The position numbers and the translations under genes were made by a program. This document shows, piece after piece, positions 4,598 through 6,196 of a DNA stretch of 6,196 bases (its first letter is position 1; each line of letters starts with the position of its first letter). The stretch comes from an uncultured Acidobacteriota bacterium (GTDB lineage Bacteria; Acidobacteriota; Blastocatellia; Pyrinomonadales; Pyrinomonadaceae). The DNA lies in contig CADEEU010000227.1 of NCBI GenBank assembly GCA_902826385.1, positions 1-6,196 on the forward strand, read 5' to 3'. The notes under the pieces are model-generated. The model made no database searches and was not told where the DNA came from. It worked only from the letters and a program-made list of their open reading frames with translations.

Positions 4598-6196
4598 TTA
4601 TTCGGCCCGGACACGTGCAATTATGTAGTGCGGCTCACTGTCGAACATTACTTCAGTGTGTATCTCGAACTTTCCCGAAGTGTCCTGACAAACCTCAATG
4701 CCGGAGCCGAAGGGAAATGTTGAGCTGGACGCACTCTGAACACCGTTTCGCGGCTTGAAGTCGGAAATCTTGACCGCGCGAATCGCCGACACCTCTTCAA
4801 TGCTCACTTCCTGCGCGCGGGCCTCCTTGACGCTTCCGACAACAATTAGCACACCTGCCGCAGCAGCGGCCGCCTTGACCACCGGAGACGCCGCCGCCGC
4901 TTTATAAGCAGCCAGCGATATTACGGTCGCTCCACCCGAAGCGGCACCGCCCGCGCTTGCGGCTCCGCCTGCTGCCGCCCCGGCTGCCGGGGCCAAGAGT
5001 ACGGAGGCTCCAACAACAACGTACATGGCCGCCGTCAAGCCGACGAGCGTCCAGCCAATGATCCGAAACTGCCCGATCGGATGTCGTGAGTCGAGAAACG
5101 GAGGCAGCTTTACGCGCATCTTGTCGATCATCTGATCGGACTTAATTTTCTGCCAGTCCAGATAAAACCGCTTTGGGACGATAATCACGTACTCCGGATT
5201 GTCAGGATCGAATTCGGAGACCTTTTCTCCCATCTCTTTTTTCAGCCGAGGGAAGAGCTCTTCGAACTGGGGCTCGTGATCGACGAGGACCTGTCGCTGT
5301 ACCTTTCGCATCCTTCTTTTACGCTGTTCTTCCGCATTCAATCTGCGAACGTCATAAAGAATTACGGCAGGGAAGCGGCTGTGGTTAGTCGCTTGTGTGC
5401 AAACTATAGTCCGAAGCGGGTCGGTAGGAAACGGAAGAGCATGCGGCGGATACCAGGTTGCATATTCCGCTCGCCACGGCGGTTCGGATGAGAACGCATG
5501 TAACCGCCTGATCTCATCGGCGACTTCGTAATAGCTCTCTACTTGAACGAGGCCTTCCCTTGCATAGTCGACAGTTTTGATCTCGTACATCACCCGGAGC
5601 TTGAAATCGATAATGTCCGGCCGCCGTTGATTTACAAGCCCACGCAGGCCTCGCAAAAGCCTCTCGGCGAACTTCCTGTTCGGCACACCCTTAGGCGGCA
5701 GCACATCTCTGCCTGTCTCAAATTGCGAACCAAAGAACAACGCTTCCATCGGCCCCGTCTTCGGATCGTATTTATATGCCGTTTCTATCGCTTCGTTTGC
5801 CGGCATCCAAATGGTGCGGTCTCCTGCGCCGATCGGTATGCCCGGACATGCTGGACCAACGTGGCATTGAATGACTCCTGAGGAAGACTTTCCGAAAGGG
5901 AAAAACCGTGGAAGAGATTTGCCGCTGGAAACAATATCGGCCGCCAGATCGGCGCTTCTTTCAAGTAGTGAGCCGGCAAGCGGTTTCACCTTAGTCGAAT
6001 CACAACTTGTTTGTTGGATGATGTGGGTAAGTTCGTGGGCGATCAGCCAAAGCCCCTTTTTTGTTTCGGGATCAAAACGGCCTTTTGCAAATACTATGTT
6101 CTTACCGACCGTATAGGCGTTCGCTGACAACGCTGCCGCGGACGCTGCGGCCCTTCGGTTTGTATGTATTCTTACCTGACCAAAATCATGACTAAA
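4598..6196 (-). CDS. eCIS-core (DUF4157) protein with PD-(D/E)XK nuclease-like region and hydrophobic C-terminal part (5' partial)
   Basis: The minus-strand frame is open from the last base of the window, so the true start is outside; the TTG at 6130 is an internal leucine of the domain. Numbering from the codon at 6196-6194, residues 3-62 are a DUF4157 eCIS-core domain: DFGQVRIHT, ANAYTVGKNIVF, then H54-E-L-T-H58-IIQQ, and a downstream LLERSADLAAD (77-87) matching its usual LExEAD tail. This domain marks many proteins linked to extracellular contractile injection systems, and HExxH suggests a metallopeptidase or a zinc-binding remnant. A Cys/His-containing linker (C111-H112...C117) follows. 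Residues about 170-230 contain R-R-P-D194-I-I-D and Y-E205-I-K207 followed by a YYEVADEI helix, the PD...ExK pattern of PD-(D/E)XK nucleases. A basic helical stretch (288-301), a hydrophobic and Ala/Gly-rich segment (about 379-456) and a C-terminal domain of about 70 residues complete it. The overall reading is a toxin or effector; nuclease activity is inference. No neighbouring immunity or eCIS gene is visible. Confidence 0.85.
   Translation of the reverse strand, partial: FSHDFGQVRIHTNRRAAASAAALSANAYTVGKNIVFAKGRFDPETKKGLWLIAHELTHIIQQTSCDSTKVKPLAGSLLERSADLAADIVSSGKSLPRFFPFGKSSSGVIQCHVGPACPGIPIGAGDRTIWMPANEAIETAYKYDPKTGPMEALFFGSQFETGRDVLPPKGVPNRKFAERLLRGLRGLVNQRRPDIIDFKLRVMYEIKTVDYAREGLVQVESYYEVADEIRRLHAFSSEPPWRAEYATWYPPHALPFPTDPLRTIVCTQATNHSRFPAVILYDVRRLNAEEQRKRRMRKVQRQVLVDHEPQFEELFPRLKKEMGEKVSEFDPDNPEYVIIVPKRFYLDWQKIKSDQMIDKMRVKLPPFLDSRHPIGQFRIIGWTLVGLTAAMYVVVGASVLLAPAAGAAAGGAASAGGAASGGATVISLAAYKAAAASPVVKAAAAAAGVLIVVGSVKEARAQEVSIEEVSAIRAVKISDFKPRNGVQSASSSTFPFGSGIEVCQDTSGKFEIHTEVMFDSEPHYIIARVRAE

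Noticed and set aside
5543..5881. Plus-strand open frame opposite the eCIS-core gene
   Set aside because: It overlaps the conserved PD...EIK region on the other strand and has no domain-like features of its own.
1..6196. CRISPR arrays, insertion sequences or integrase-linked attachment sites
   Set aside because: No regularly spaced repeats, transposase or integrase fragments are seen; the truncated tRNA has no repeated copy of its 3' end nearby to suggest an integration site.

Overview
The window looks like the chromosome of a Gram-negative environmental bacterium. The kdsC-type gene implies lipopolysaccharide (Kdo) synthesis. A DUF4157/eCIS-core protein, an M1-like peptidase fused to TPRs and a moderately GC-rich base composition together suggest something like an acidobacterium (Blastocatellia-type). 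That taxonomic guess is inference with low to moderate confidence, because no rRNA or other phylogenetic marker is present.

Layout. The left part is on the plus strand. Position 1-1722 is the 3' part of a large M1-metallopeptidase-like gene whose zinc site is degraded; it carries TPR repeats and a C-terminal NTF2-like domain. After a 65-bp gap comes a compact type II toxin-antitoxin pair: a small antitoxin (1788-1991) abutting a MazF/PemK-family toxin (1992-2318). Two bases later a TTG start opens a KdsC-type HAD phosphatase (2321-2800). The next gene converges with only 4 bp between stops: a GTG-started 509-aa SAM methyltransferase with a PF10119-type 'methyltransferase regulatory domain' (4334-2805, minus).

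The 135-bp gap after the methyltransferase start holds its ribosome binding site and a candidate -10 box on the minus strand, plus a candidate tRNA promoter on the plus strand. Then comes a tRNA-Gly(CCC) gene (4471-4537) that lacks the 5' half of the T arm, about 8 nt, so it is probably a pseudogene or a sequence error. It is followed by a good intrinsic terminator.

The right part (6196-4598, minus) is one long gene cut by the window edge. It has an N-terminal eCIS-core (DUF4157) domain with HELTH, a central segment with a PD...EIK signature of the PD-(D/E)XK nuclease superfamily, a hydrophobic Ala/Gly-rich segment, and a short C-terminal domain. It reads as a candidate toxin or effector of an extracellular contractile injection system, and it is the most interesting object here.

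The genes do not form one pathway. The toxin-antitoxin pair is noticeably more AT-rich than its neighbours and looks inserted between the peptidase-like gene and kdsC. Stretches longer than 300 bp without a gene: none.
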